Part shown: positions 1-5,060 of the stretch, piece after piece
Layout of the letters: every line of letters starts with the position of its first letter
Position numbering within the stretch: the first letter of the stretch is position 1
Origin: Spirochaetota bacterium
GTDB lineage: Bacteria > Spirochaetota > UBA4802 > UB4802
NCBI GenBank assembly: GCA_018399855.1
Contig: JAGYNX010000139.1
Span: forward strand, 1 to 5,859
Reading direction: 5' to 3'
Length of the DNA: 5,859 bases
The notes under the pieces: generated by a model
The model's database searches: none
Told to the model about the DNA's origin: nothing
Seen by the model: only the letters and a program-made list of their open reading frames with translations
Program-made: the position numbers and the translations under genes

Positions 1-22
1 TCACGGGGAAGGTGAGTTACTG

Positions 23-706
23 ATGGCTGAATTACTGAAGAATGGAATACAGGATATGCCCCTGCAGCGATGTGAGAAGGGGGAGGACATACGGGTGCTG
101 GCAGACTATGAACTGGTGGCCATAATCATCGGGACGGGGTCGCGCAGCAGGAACGTGCTTGAAGTCTCCATGGACGTGATGAAACAGTTTGTATGCGTGG
201 ATGACATGTACCAGGCGGGCATACGTGAGATGGCATCAGTAAGCGGTCTTGGGATAAAGAAGGCCATTCGGCTTCAGGCATCCATTGAGCTGGGGAGACG
301 GCTTCTGCTGCCAAGGGAGGTGGTGCCGCCGGTTGACTGTCCACAGAAGGTATGGCGGCTTCTGCACGGTGAAATGGCATGTTCGCGGAAAGAAGAATTC
401 TGGGTGCTGGTGCTGAATAACAAGAATCATGTGCTGCGAAAATCAAGGGTGTCGGTTGGTACAGTGTCTGAAACCATTGTGCATCCCAGGGAGATATTCA
501 GGGAAGCCATTCGGGAGTCGGGTTCATCGGTTATCGTGGCCCACAACCATCCTTCGGGAATTCTTACCCCCTCGCCCCATGATATCCATACCACCAGGCG
601 GCTGCATGAAGCCGGTAAGCTGGTGGGTATACCACTCATTGATCACCTCATAGTAAGCAATACATCTTATCTCAGCCTGAAAGAAGAGGGGTATATCCCG
701 GAATAA
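23..706 (+). CDS. radC: RadC family protein (JAB/MPN-domain, UPF0758)
   Basis: The 227-residue product matches the RadC family in length and layout. The N-terminal part (about residues 8-48) is the family's helical region ending in the ELVAIIIGTGSRSRNVLEV block. Next comes a helix-hairpin-helix-like segment (about 66-92, with SGLGIKKA). The C-terminal half is a JAB/MPN metalloprotease-like domain with the motif AHNHPSG...D, giving candidate metal ligands H174, H176 and D187 and a candidate catalytic Glu at 124 or 125. The family was once tied to DNA repair, but its biochemical role is not settled. The ATG at 23 keeps the whole family N terminus and is preceded by GGGGAAGGTGAG as ribosome site. 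The start sits in a TGATG, so an upstream gene may end at 21-23 and be translationally coupled; too little of it is present to tell. No missing key residue is seen. The family call is firm, the cellular function is not. Confidence 0.95.
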   Translation: MAELLKNGIQDMPLQRCEKGEDIRVLADYELVAIIIGTGSRSRNVLEVSMDVMKQFVCVDDMYQAGIREMASVSGLGIKKAIRLQASIELGRRLLLPREVVPPVDCPQKVWRLLHGEMACSRKEEFWVLVLNNKNHVLRKSRVSVGTVSETIVHPREIFREAIRESGSSVIVAHNHPSGILTPSPHDIHTTRRLHEAGKLVGIPLIDHLIVSNTSYLSLKEEGYIPE

Positions 707-743
707 CATCAGGCAGCCCCTGTTTTGTCCGGGTTTAAATTTT
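697..743 (+). terminator. possible weak terminator after radC
   Basis: CCCGGA (697-702) and TCCGGG (728-733) form a 6-bp inverted repeat that begins inside the last radC codons and is followed by TTTAAATTTT. Inside it, CAGG (710-713) and CCTG (719-722) can form a smaller 4-bp stem with a 5-base loop. The T tract is interrupted by AAA and the outer loop is long, so this is only a plausible intrinsic terminator. Confidence 0.35.
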
Positions 744-802
744 AGTTCTTGAAATAATCAACGCGGCCTGTAGAATTTTGCCGCGTATGGATTTTAGAAC
801 TA
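743..802 (+). promoter_or_regulatory. sigma70-like promoter with flanking inverted repeats
   Basis: A -35 box TTGAAA (749-754) and a -10 box TAGAAT (771-776) are separated by 16 bp, each one base from consensus. Transcription would start near 783, giving a leader of about 40 bases before the lipoprotein start at 825. The -10 box lies in the 12-base loop of a perfect 7-bp inverted repeat, ACGCGGC (761-767) and GCCGCGT (780-786). A second, outer 7-bp repeat, TAGTTCT (743-749) and AGAACTA (796-802), encloses it. The inner repeat is well placed to be a repressor operator; that role is inference. There is no T tract after it, so it is unlikely to be a terminator. Confidence 0.6.
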
Positions 803-824
803 GTATTTCCCGGATGGTATCATA

Positions 825-1721
825 ATGAAGAAAACAATAATTATAATGATTTCTGTGTATCTTGTACTGGCAGGATGCGCGGGTGGAAGGATGTTCTCTT
901 ATAAGGGTACGATTGTACCGGGGAAATGGGTGTATAACCTGGAAGTCCCCTGTACCCGGGAGGGCTGCCAGAAAAAGGTAAAAATACAGGTATACTTTCC
1001 AAAAGACTATAAGGCGGGAGAAAACAGCAGGGTGTTGATCGCGCTGCCTGAATATGACGGGACCATGTCAGACTGGAGGGTGAATACGGCCATAGAATCA
1101 TACGCTGACCGCTATGGGATGGTGATCGTGAGTCCGGACATCCGGCGATGTGTGTACGCTACTGAATATTATCCAGAAACCAAAGTCAGGTGGGGGGAGA
1201 TATCCGCCCCGTCATGGCTGGGAGAAGAGTTGGTGCCATACCTGAAGAGAACCTTCGCCATTGCCGGAAACCGGGGAAAAACAGGTATATGCGGATTCGG
1301 CATGGGAGCACGGGGTGCCTTTATGACTGCCGCCATGTATCCCGGGTTATTTATTTCGGCAGGAGGACTTGCGGGATATTATGATAAACAATCCGTAATA
1401 AGAAACAGAAGCTTTACGGCAGTGTATGGTAAATACCAGGATTTCAAGAACAGGTGGAAAGAGAAGGATAACCTGATTACCATGGTAAAAAGCATGACCG
1501 ATTATCACGTATTTATTGCCCATGGTAACAAGGATAACTCGTCCCCCATCGGCCAGTCACGGTTGATGGCCATTCGCTTTAAACAGCTGGACAGGGGGAA
1601 GGGAGATATAAAACTGCAGTACGTGGAGAAAAAGTACAAGGTGCATGACTGGGAATTCTGCAGGTCCAGTCTTAATCAAATGATGGGTTTTTTCGACGAA
1701 AGCCTTGAGAAGGAACGCTGA
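825..1721 (+). CDS. esterase-fold (alpha/beta hydrolase) lipoprotein lacking the nucleophile Ser
   Basis: This 298-residue protein starts with a lipoprotein signal peptide: MKK, a hydrophobic stretch (4-16) and lipobox LAGC with C18 as the lipidated residue, so it is probably anchored to a membrane facing the periplasm or the outside. The rest has the order of the esterase D / PHB-depolymerase-like alpha/beta hydrolases. This comprises a strand with LIALPEYDG (71-79), SDW and NTAIESYADRYGMVIVSPD (residues 82-105), the LGEELVPYLKRTFAI helix (132-146), the nucleophile-elbow region (157-164), a candidate acid D237 in HGNKDNSSP and a candidate His H274 in KVHDWEF. The elbow reads G-F-G-M-G: the expected catalytic Ser is Gly159 (codon GGC, 1299-1301), and the following GG is GA. 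It may therefore be a non-catalytic binding protein, or the base may be a sequencing error, since AGC (Ser) differs by one base. Five mature cysteines beyond C18 (C43, C48, C109, C156, C279) could form disulfides. The ribosome site (GGATGG, 812-817) is weak. It overlaps the next gene by one base. The fold call is good; the substrate or ligand is unknown. Confidence 0.85.
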   Translation: MKKTIIIMISVYLVLAGCAGGRMFSYKGTIVPGKWVYNLEVPCTREGCQKKVKIQVYFPKDYKAGENSRVLIALPEYDGTMSDWRVNTAIESYADRYGMVIVSPDIRRCVYATEYYPETKVRWGEISAPSWLGEELVPYLKRTFAIAGNRGKTGICGFGMGARGAFMTAAMYPGLFISAGGLAGYYDKQSVIRNRSFTAVYGKYQDFKNRWKEKDNLITMVKSMTDYHVFIAHGNKDNSSPIGQSRLMAIRFKQLDRGKGDIKLQYVEKKYKVHDWEFCRSSLNQMMGFFDESLEKER

Positions 1722-2248
1722 TGACTCAATTTCGGGTAAAGAAAGCCGGCGTGTGGATGTTGGTGGCGGCCTCATTTCTTATGTGCGTTCACTGTTCACA
1801 AACACAGGTTAAAAAATCCGGCTATACCTGCACCATGCATGGTACGCATCATTTTACAGACAGATCGCAGCTTGCTGACTGTCTCGATGTGAACAGCGAT
1901 GAGCTTGATTCCTATTATATATTCAGGGAAAAAGGATCGGTGCAGGGCAACCAGGATGTTTCAGCTGAAGCTGTCCGGGTCAAGGACAGAGTGAAAGAGA
2001 GAATCGTGAACCTTATGGTGCGCAAACTGGAGGGTGCTATCGGACAGGCCCTGTACACGCGATGGCGGTTTGATTCCATGTCAATGCGGGTTCCTGTAAA
2101 ATTCAGGGAATTCCGAAAGACTGAAGGGGATATAACCGGCATCATTGTTATCGGGATAATAAAGAAAAAAGAGTTCGAACCACGAAACATTATTAAGTAT
2201 TTGCCACTTGAATACAAGATGCAGATAATGGAAGATGAAGACGAATAA
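1721..2248 (+). CDS. small exported protein, probable lipoprotein, unknown function
   Basis: I do not recognise this 175-residue protein. The N terminus has two lysines (K7, K8) and a hydrophobic stretch (about 11-23) followed by MCVHCSQT. C25 is the likely lipidation site, but the preceding residues (C22, V23, H24) make a poor standard lipobox, so it could also be an ordinary secreted protein. The mature region has C37 and C54, a short His-rich patch (H40, H43, H44), a charged helical segment (about 82-105, KDRVKERIVNLMVRKLEG), a beta-like stretch around 120-147 ending in GIIVIGIIKKK, and an acidic tail EDEDE. The ATG overlaps the upstream TGA (TGATG), with an AGAAGGA ribosome site about 7 bases ahead. 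Translation is therefore probably coupled to the esterase-fold lipoprotein, and both products go to the same compartment. That pairing is the only hint of function; they may act together in the envelope. Confidence 0.75.
   Translation: MTQFRVKKAGVWMLVAASFLMCVHCSQTQVKKSGYTCTMHGTHHFTDRSQLADCLDVNSDELDSYYIFREKGSVQGNQDVSAEAVRVKDRVKERIVNLMVRKLEGAIGQALYTRWRFDSMSMRVPVKFREFRKTEGDITGIIVIGIIKKKEFEPRNIIKYLPLEYKMQIMEDEDE
2201..2229 (+). promoter_or_regulatory. possible promoter for the activase gene
   Basis: TTGCCA (2201-2206) and GATAAT (2224-2229) are 17 bp apart and each one base from the sigma70 consensus. They lie in the 3' end of the preceding coding region, and transcription would begin near 2236, about 55 bases ahead of the activase start. 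A very AT-rich stretch (2246-2269) follows. Such a match can occur by chance inside a gene, so this is a candidate only; read-through from the upstream pair is equally possible. Confidence 0.35.
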
Positions 2249-2290
2249 GTAATATTATATTTATATACAGGTTACAGGCAGGAATTTATA

Positions 2291-3058
2291 ATGAGAACAC
2301 TTGGATTGGATATAGGGTCTATAACAACGAAGGCGGCAATCCTGGAAGATGGAAGGCTTCTTGGAACAAAAGTGGTTTTTACCGGCTATAATCCCGAGAA
2401 TGCCGGGAAAAGGGCGGTGGATGAACTGCTTGCAAAACTGGGAATTTCACCGGAAGAAATTGAAAAAATCATTTCAACAGGATACGGGCGAAACAGTGTT
2501 ACACTGGCTGATAAGGCTGTCACAGAGATTACCTGTCACGCGAAGGGTGCACATTACCTGAATCCTCATATCAGGTCGATAATTGATATTGGGGGGCAGG
2601 ACAGTAAAACCATTGTTATCGATGGAGACGGGAAGGTAAAAGATTTTGCCATGAATGATAAATGCGCGGCGGGAACAGGACGATTTCTCGAGGTGATGGC
2701 ACGGGCACTGGAGGTAGACCTGGGAGAGTTTGGGAATATTTCACTGACAGCGGAAAAACCGTCAAAAATAAGCAGCCTCTGCACCGTGTTCGCAGAATCT
2801 GAGGTTATATCCCTTATATCTAAAGGTGAAAAACGGCCGAATATTATCGCGGGTATACATGAATCAATAGCCGCCCGGGTTGGGGCAATGGCTCATCGTA
2901 CAGGTGTAAGGGAACCGGTTATGATGACAGGGGGAGTTGCCAAGAACAGTGGTGTGGTGAAAGCCCTCGAGGAAAAGCTTGGCCTTACTATCGAGGTATC
3001 GGTAAACGCGCAGGAGAATGGTGCCATTGGTGCTGCAGTGCTGGCGGCGGAGTTATAA
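2291..3058 (+). CDS. BcrAD/BadFG/HgdC-type acyl-CoA dehydratase activase
   Basis: This 255-residue protein belongs to the ASKHA-fold activases of 2-hydroxyacyl-CoA dehydratases and benzoyl-CoA reductases. In known members a homodimer holds one [4Fe-4S] cluster and uses ATP hydrolysis to push an electron into the dehydratase. The marks are all present: the N-terminal phosphate loop LGLDIGSITTKAAI (4-17), STGYGRNSV (62-70), IIDIGGQDSKTI (97-108), the cluster Cys C125 in NDKCAAGTGRFLE, the second cluster Cys C164 in SSLCTVFAESEV, and the C-terminal nucleotide motif MTGGVAKN (212-219) followed by QENGAIGAA. Length is normal for single-domain HgdC-like proteins. The ATG at 2291 follows GGCAGGA at good spacing. 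The usual dehydratase subunits are not next to it: the upstream gene is an exported protein and the downstream gene is convergent, so the partner must be elsewhere or the protein serves another double-cubane-type enzyme. The substrate cannot be read from the sequence. Confidence 0.93.
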   Translation: MRTLGLDIGSITTKAAILEDGRLLGTKVVFTGYNPENAGKRAVDELLAKLGISPEEIEKIISTGYGRNSVTLADKAVTEITCHAKGAHYLNPHIRSIIDIGGQDSKTIVIDGDGKVKDFAMNDKCAAGTGRFLEVMARALEVDLGEFGNISLTAEKPSKISSLCTVFAESEVISLISKGEKRPNIIAGIHESIAARVGAMAHRTGVREPVMMTGGVAKNSGVVKALEEKLGLTIEVSVNAQENGAIGAAVLAAEL

Positions 3059-3075
3059 AAAATCAGCTTTTTTTT
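3040..3075 (+). terminator. possible terminator between convergent genes
   Basis: GCTGG (3040-3044) near the end of the activase gene can pair with TCAGC (3063-3067; four pairs plus one G-T) directly before a run of eight T (3068-3075). The stem is short and its loop is 18 bases, so it is weak. In addition, A6 (3057-3062) and T8 flank TCAGC and could serve as a weak two-way stop. It overlaps the 3' end of the opposite-strand nuclease gene. With just 4 bp between the stops, any terminator must lie within coding sequence. Confidence 0.3.
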
Positions 3076-3563
3076 CTGTGTGTAAAGAGCTTTTCCCAGT
3101 AGGCGATCTCTTCGCTGGACAGTGACGGGTCAACTTCTTTCTCTGGAACCAGGGCCTCTTCCCATTCCCTGATGGTCTTTTGCACTTCGTTCGCGAATTC
3201 CTCGCTGGTCTTTACCCTGGCCCGGTGCCGGGTGACGTACACTATGATATCCTTGTCGGAAGTGATAACGGTTTTAGACCGTGGATTGATGTCTTTTTTA
3301 ATGAACTGCTTGATAAGATGGTCGGCTGAATATTCAAGGGAATAGTACACATCAATAGTGCCGCATTTTTCGTTTTTAATTTCAATGGATCTCTCTTTTT
3401 TCCCATCAAAAACTATTCGTATATGTTTCCCTGTTATTTTTTCGTATTTTTTCAGAAGAGACAGAAGCCCCTCCCTGGCCCCTACCAGGTCATTTTCGTA
3501 CATGAGAGCTTCATATTCGGGAAACTTGTATATAAGGTTGAACCCGTCTATAAGAAACGACAT
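3063..3563 (-). CDS. NYN-domain protein of the YacP/Rae1 family (putative ribonuclease)
   Basis: The 166-residue protein is a PIN-like NYN-domain protein of the YacP type; the Bacillus member Rae1 is a ribosome-associated mRNA endonuclease of similar size. Seen in the sequence: FLIDGFNLIY at the N terminus (D6, N9), RIVFDGKK with D53, SADHLI with D81, and VITSDKDI with D103 and D105. These are the acidic residues expected to hold the metal in the active site. The tail SSEEIAYWEKLFTHRKKS is also typical of the family. Cellular location would be the cytoplasm. The ATG at 3563 follows an AAGGGG ribosome site (3574-3579, 10 bases away) that sits inside the end of the upstream aminotransferase gene. 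The two genes are 6 bp apart and surely co-transcribed. Its target RNA is unknown, and assigning Rae1 function would be extrapolation. Confidence 0.88.
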   Translation of the reverse strand: MSFLIDGFNLIYKFPEYEALMYENDLVGAREGLLSLLKKYEKITGKHIRIVFDGKKERSIEIKNEKCGTIDVYYSLEYSADHLIKQFIKKDINPRSKTVITSDKDIIVYVTRHRARVKTSEEFANEVQKTIREWEEALVPEKEVDPSLSSEEIAYWEKLFTHRKKS

Positions 3564-3569
3564 GATATT

Positions 3570-4760
3570 TTATCCCCTTGAAGCGACAAAACGTTCGATC
3601 CGTTTCATTGCCTCCTTAAGGTTATCTATTGAGGTGGCAAATGAACATCGTATGTGATTGCCGCAATGTGAACCGAAGGCATCACCGGGAACAACTGCCA
3701 CTTTTTCTGACTTAAGAAGTTCAAGGGCGAAATCTCTTGCGTGTAACCCTGTTGAAGAGATGTCAGGGAAAACGTAAAAAGCACCCTCGGGCATGTGGCA
3801 GGGCAGCCCTATGTCGCGAAAACGATTCACTATGAAATTACGTCTTTTTAAGTAATGCGACTTCATTTTGGAAACATCTTTTTCCGCGCTGGCAATAGCT
3901 TCAGTGGCGGCATACTGGGCGATAGAGGGGGCGCACAGGGCGGTATACTGATGAATTTTTACCATGATATCAAGCAGTTCCCTGGGAGCGGCGGTGTATC
4001 CCAGGCGCCAGCCGGTCATGGCATGGGATTTGGAAAAACCATTCAGGTAGATGGTGCGTTCTTTCATACCGGGGAGAGATATAATCGAAAAATGATCGGC
4101 ATCATATGTCAGTGATTCATAGATCTCGTCAGACAGCACAATGAGGTTGTGTCTTACGGCAAGTGTGGCTATGGCTTTCAGTGTGTTCTTGTCAATAGAG
4201 GCACCGGTAGGATTTCCGGGATAGTTTAACAGAATTGCCTTGGTTTTCCCGGTTATAGCCTTTTCAAGTGCTTCCAGGTCGATGCTGAAATTATCCTTAA
4301 AATACATGGGAATTGCTATGGGAACCCCCTGTGCCAGCTGTATTGTGGCAGGGTATGATACATAGCAGGGCTCAAAAAATATGACTTCGTCACCCGGATT
4401 TACAATGCTTCGAAGAGCCACGTCAAGTCCCTGGCTGACACCAAGGGTGATTAATATTTCTTCTTCGGCGCTGTACTCCACCCCTGTGCGTTTCATCACG
4501 TAATCGGAAACCAGTTGCCGCAATTCGATTATTCCCTTGTTGGGTGTATAATGGGTATACCCATCCTTGATAGACAGTATGCCCGCGTCAGATATTCTCC
4601 AGGGGGTAACGAAATCAGGTTCGCCCACACCGAGGGAAATGCAGTCGGGGGTAGAATAGACAATATCAAAAAACTCTCGTATGCCAGAAGGGGACAGTGA
4701 TTTTCCCAGGTCGGACACCAGTGAGCTTATTTGCTGATTTTTAACAAGTGACAGTTTCAC
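3570..4760 (-). CDS. class I/II PLP-dependent aminotransferase (aspartate aminotransferase family)
   Basis: This 396-residue cytoplasmic enzyme has the full set of fold-type I aminotransferase motifs. They are PSGIREFFDI near the N terminus, the SLGVGEPDF block (42-50), YTPNKGIIELR (71-81), the TLGVSQGLD cofactor-phosphate region (105-113), and NYPGNPTG with N183. Then follow SDEIYESL with D211 and Y214, the PLP-binding lysine K244 in NGFSKSHAMTGWRLGY, and the carboxylate-binding arginine R371 in IRCSFA. Length is normal. It most resembles the broad aspartate/aromatic/PatA-like subgroup; the amino donor cannot be read with confidence, so no symbol is given. The start is GTG at 4760, supported by a GGGAG ribosome site 6 bases upstream; a nearby ATG (4771-4773) is out of frame. 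A good promoter lies just upstream at 4794-4822. The nuclease gene follows after 6 bp. Confidence 0.95.
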   Translation of the reverse strand: MKLSLVKNQQISSLVSDLGKSLSPSGIREFFDIVYSTPDCISLGVGEPDFVTPWRISDAGILSIKDGYTHYTPNKGIIELRQLVSDYVMKRTGVEYSAEEEILITLGVSQGLDVALRSIVNPGDEVIFFEPCYVSYPATIQLAQGVPIAIPMYFKDNFSIDLEALEKAITGKTKAILLNYPGNPTGASIDKNTLKAIATLAVRHNLIVLSDEIYESLTYDADHFSIISLPGMKERTIYLNGFSKSHAMTGWRLGYTAAPRELLDIMVKIHQYTALCAPSIAQYAATEAIASAEKDVSKMKSHYLKRRNFIVNRFRDIGLPCHMPEGAFYVFPDISSTGLHARDFALELLKSEKVAVVPGDAFGSHCGNHIRCSFATSIDNLKEAMKRIERFVASRG

Positions 4761-4766
4761 CTTTGA

Positions 4767-4771
4767 CTCCC
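4767..4771 (-). promoter_or_regulatory. ribosome binding site fixing the GTG start of the aminotransferase
   Basis: GGGAG on the minus strand lies 6 bases before the GTG at 4760. It favours that GTG over the out-of-frame ATG at 4771-4773, which overlaps the site itself. The resulting N terminus keeps about 20 residues before the conserved PSGIREFF block, as in related enzymes. Confidence 0.75.
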
Positions 4772-4793
4772 ATGCGTAATATAATAGATATCA

Positions 4794-4822
4794 ACTATAC
4801 AATTTTTACTGTATATTATCAA
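4794..4822 (-). promoter_or_regulatory. sigma70-like promoter for aminotransferase and nuclease
   Basis: On the minus strand TTGATA (4822-4817) and TATAGT (4799-4794) are separated by exactly 17 bp, and the surrounding sequence is very AT-rich. Transcription would begin near 4787, leaving a short leader of about 27 bases. The -35 box lies within the last codons of the small membrane-protein gene, so the promoter would let aminotransferase and nuclease be expressed separately from glpX. A second TTGATA (4794-4789) lies 28 bp downstream of the first; no matching -10 is seen for it. Confidence 0.6.
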
Positions 4823-5042
4823 TTGTTTTTTCCTGCGTGTGTTCTTTTATAGTATTCATATCATTCTTAAATACGTGTTTCCCGTGAATGGTCACGTAGA
4901 ATATAAATGCTGAAAAGATGACCAGCAGAATGGCAAGTATTTTGTATCTTCCCATTACCAGCGCGGCCACAAGAACAGCAATCACGCCCAGTAGTATGGA
5001 CCATGTCTGGTACTGCAGTATAATTTCTCCAAGTGCTTCCAT
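4806..5042 (-). CDS. small two-helix membrane protein, unknown function
   Basis: I do not recognise this 78-residue protein. It has two hydrophobic segments, about residues 14-30 (WSILLGVIAVLVAALVM) and 34-52 (KILAILLVIFSAFIFYVTI), joined by a short basic turn (R32, K34), and a polar 26-residue C-terminal tail. The basic turn suggests it faces the cytoplasm with both ends outside, but tail charges leave this uncertain. It looks real despite its size: it has a strong AAAGGAG ribosome site (5049-5055) 6 bases ahead of its ATG, it starts 18 bp after the glpX stop on the same strand, and there is no competing gene. It is probably co-transcribed with glpX. No link between its function and gluconeogenesis can be read from sequence. 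Confidence 0.75.
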   Translation of the reverse strand: MEALGEIILQYQTWSILLGVIAVLVAALVMGRYKILAILLVIFSAFIFYVTIHGKHVFKNDMNTIKEHTQEKTIDNIQ

Positions 5043-5060
5043 CTCAGGCTCCTTTGTCCA

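Noticed and set aside
1..23. 3' end of an upstream gene stopping with TGA at 21-23
   Set aside because: The frame is open to the left edge and overlaps the radC ATG as TGATG, but seven codons are too few to claim a gene.
126..446. 106-residue open frame antisense to radC
   Set aside because: It lies wholly inside a strongly supported gene, its product is Pro/Ala/Ser-rich and low in family-like features, and it is best explained as a shadow.
761..786. 7-bp hairpin ACGCGGC/GCCGCGT as an intrinsic terminator for radC
   Set aside because: No T tract follows it and it surrounds a good -10 box, so an operator-like role is more likely.
1915..2217. 100-residue minus-strand frame opposite the small exported protein
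   Set aside because: The plus-strand frame has coupled translation, a ribosome site and a signal peptide; the minus frame has none of these.
3358..3657. 99-residue plus-strand frame across the nuclease/aminotransferase junction
   Set aside because: It is antisense to two well-supported genes and its product shows no recognisable motif.
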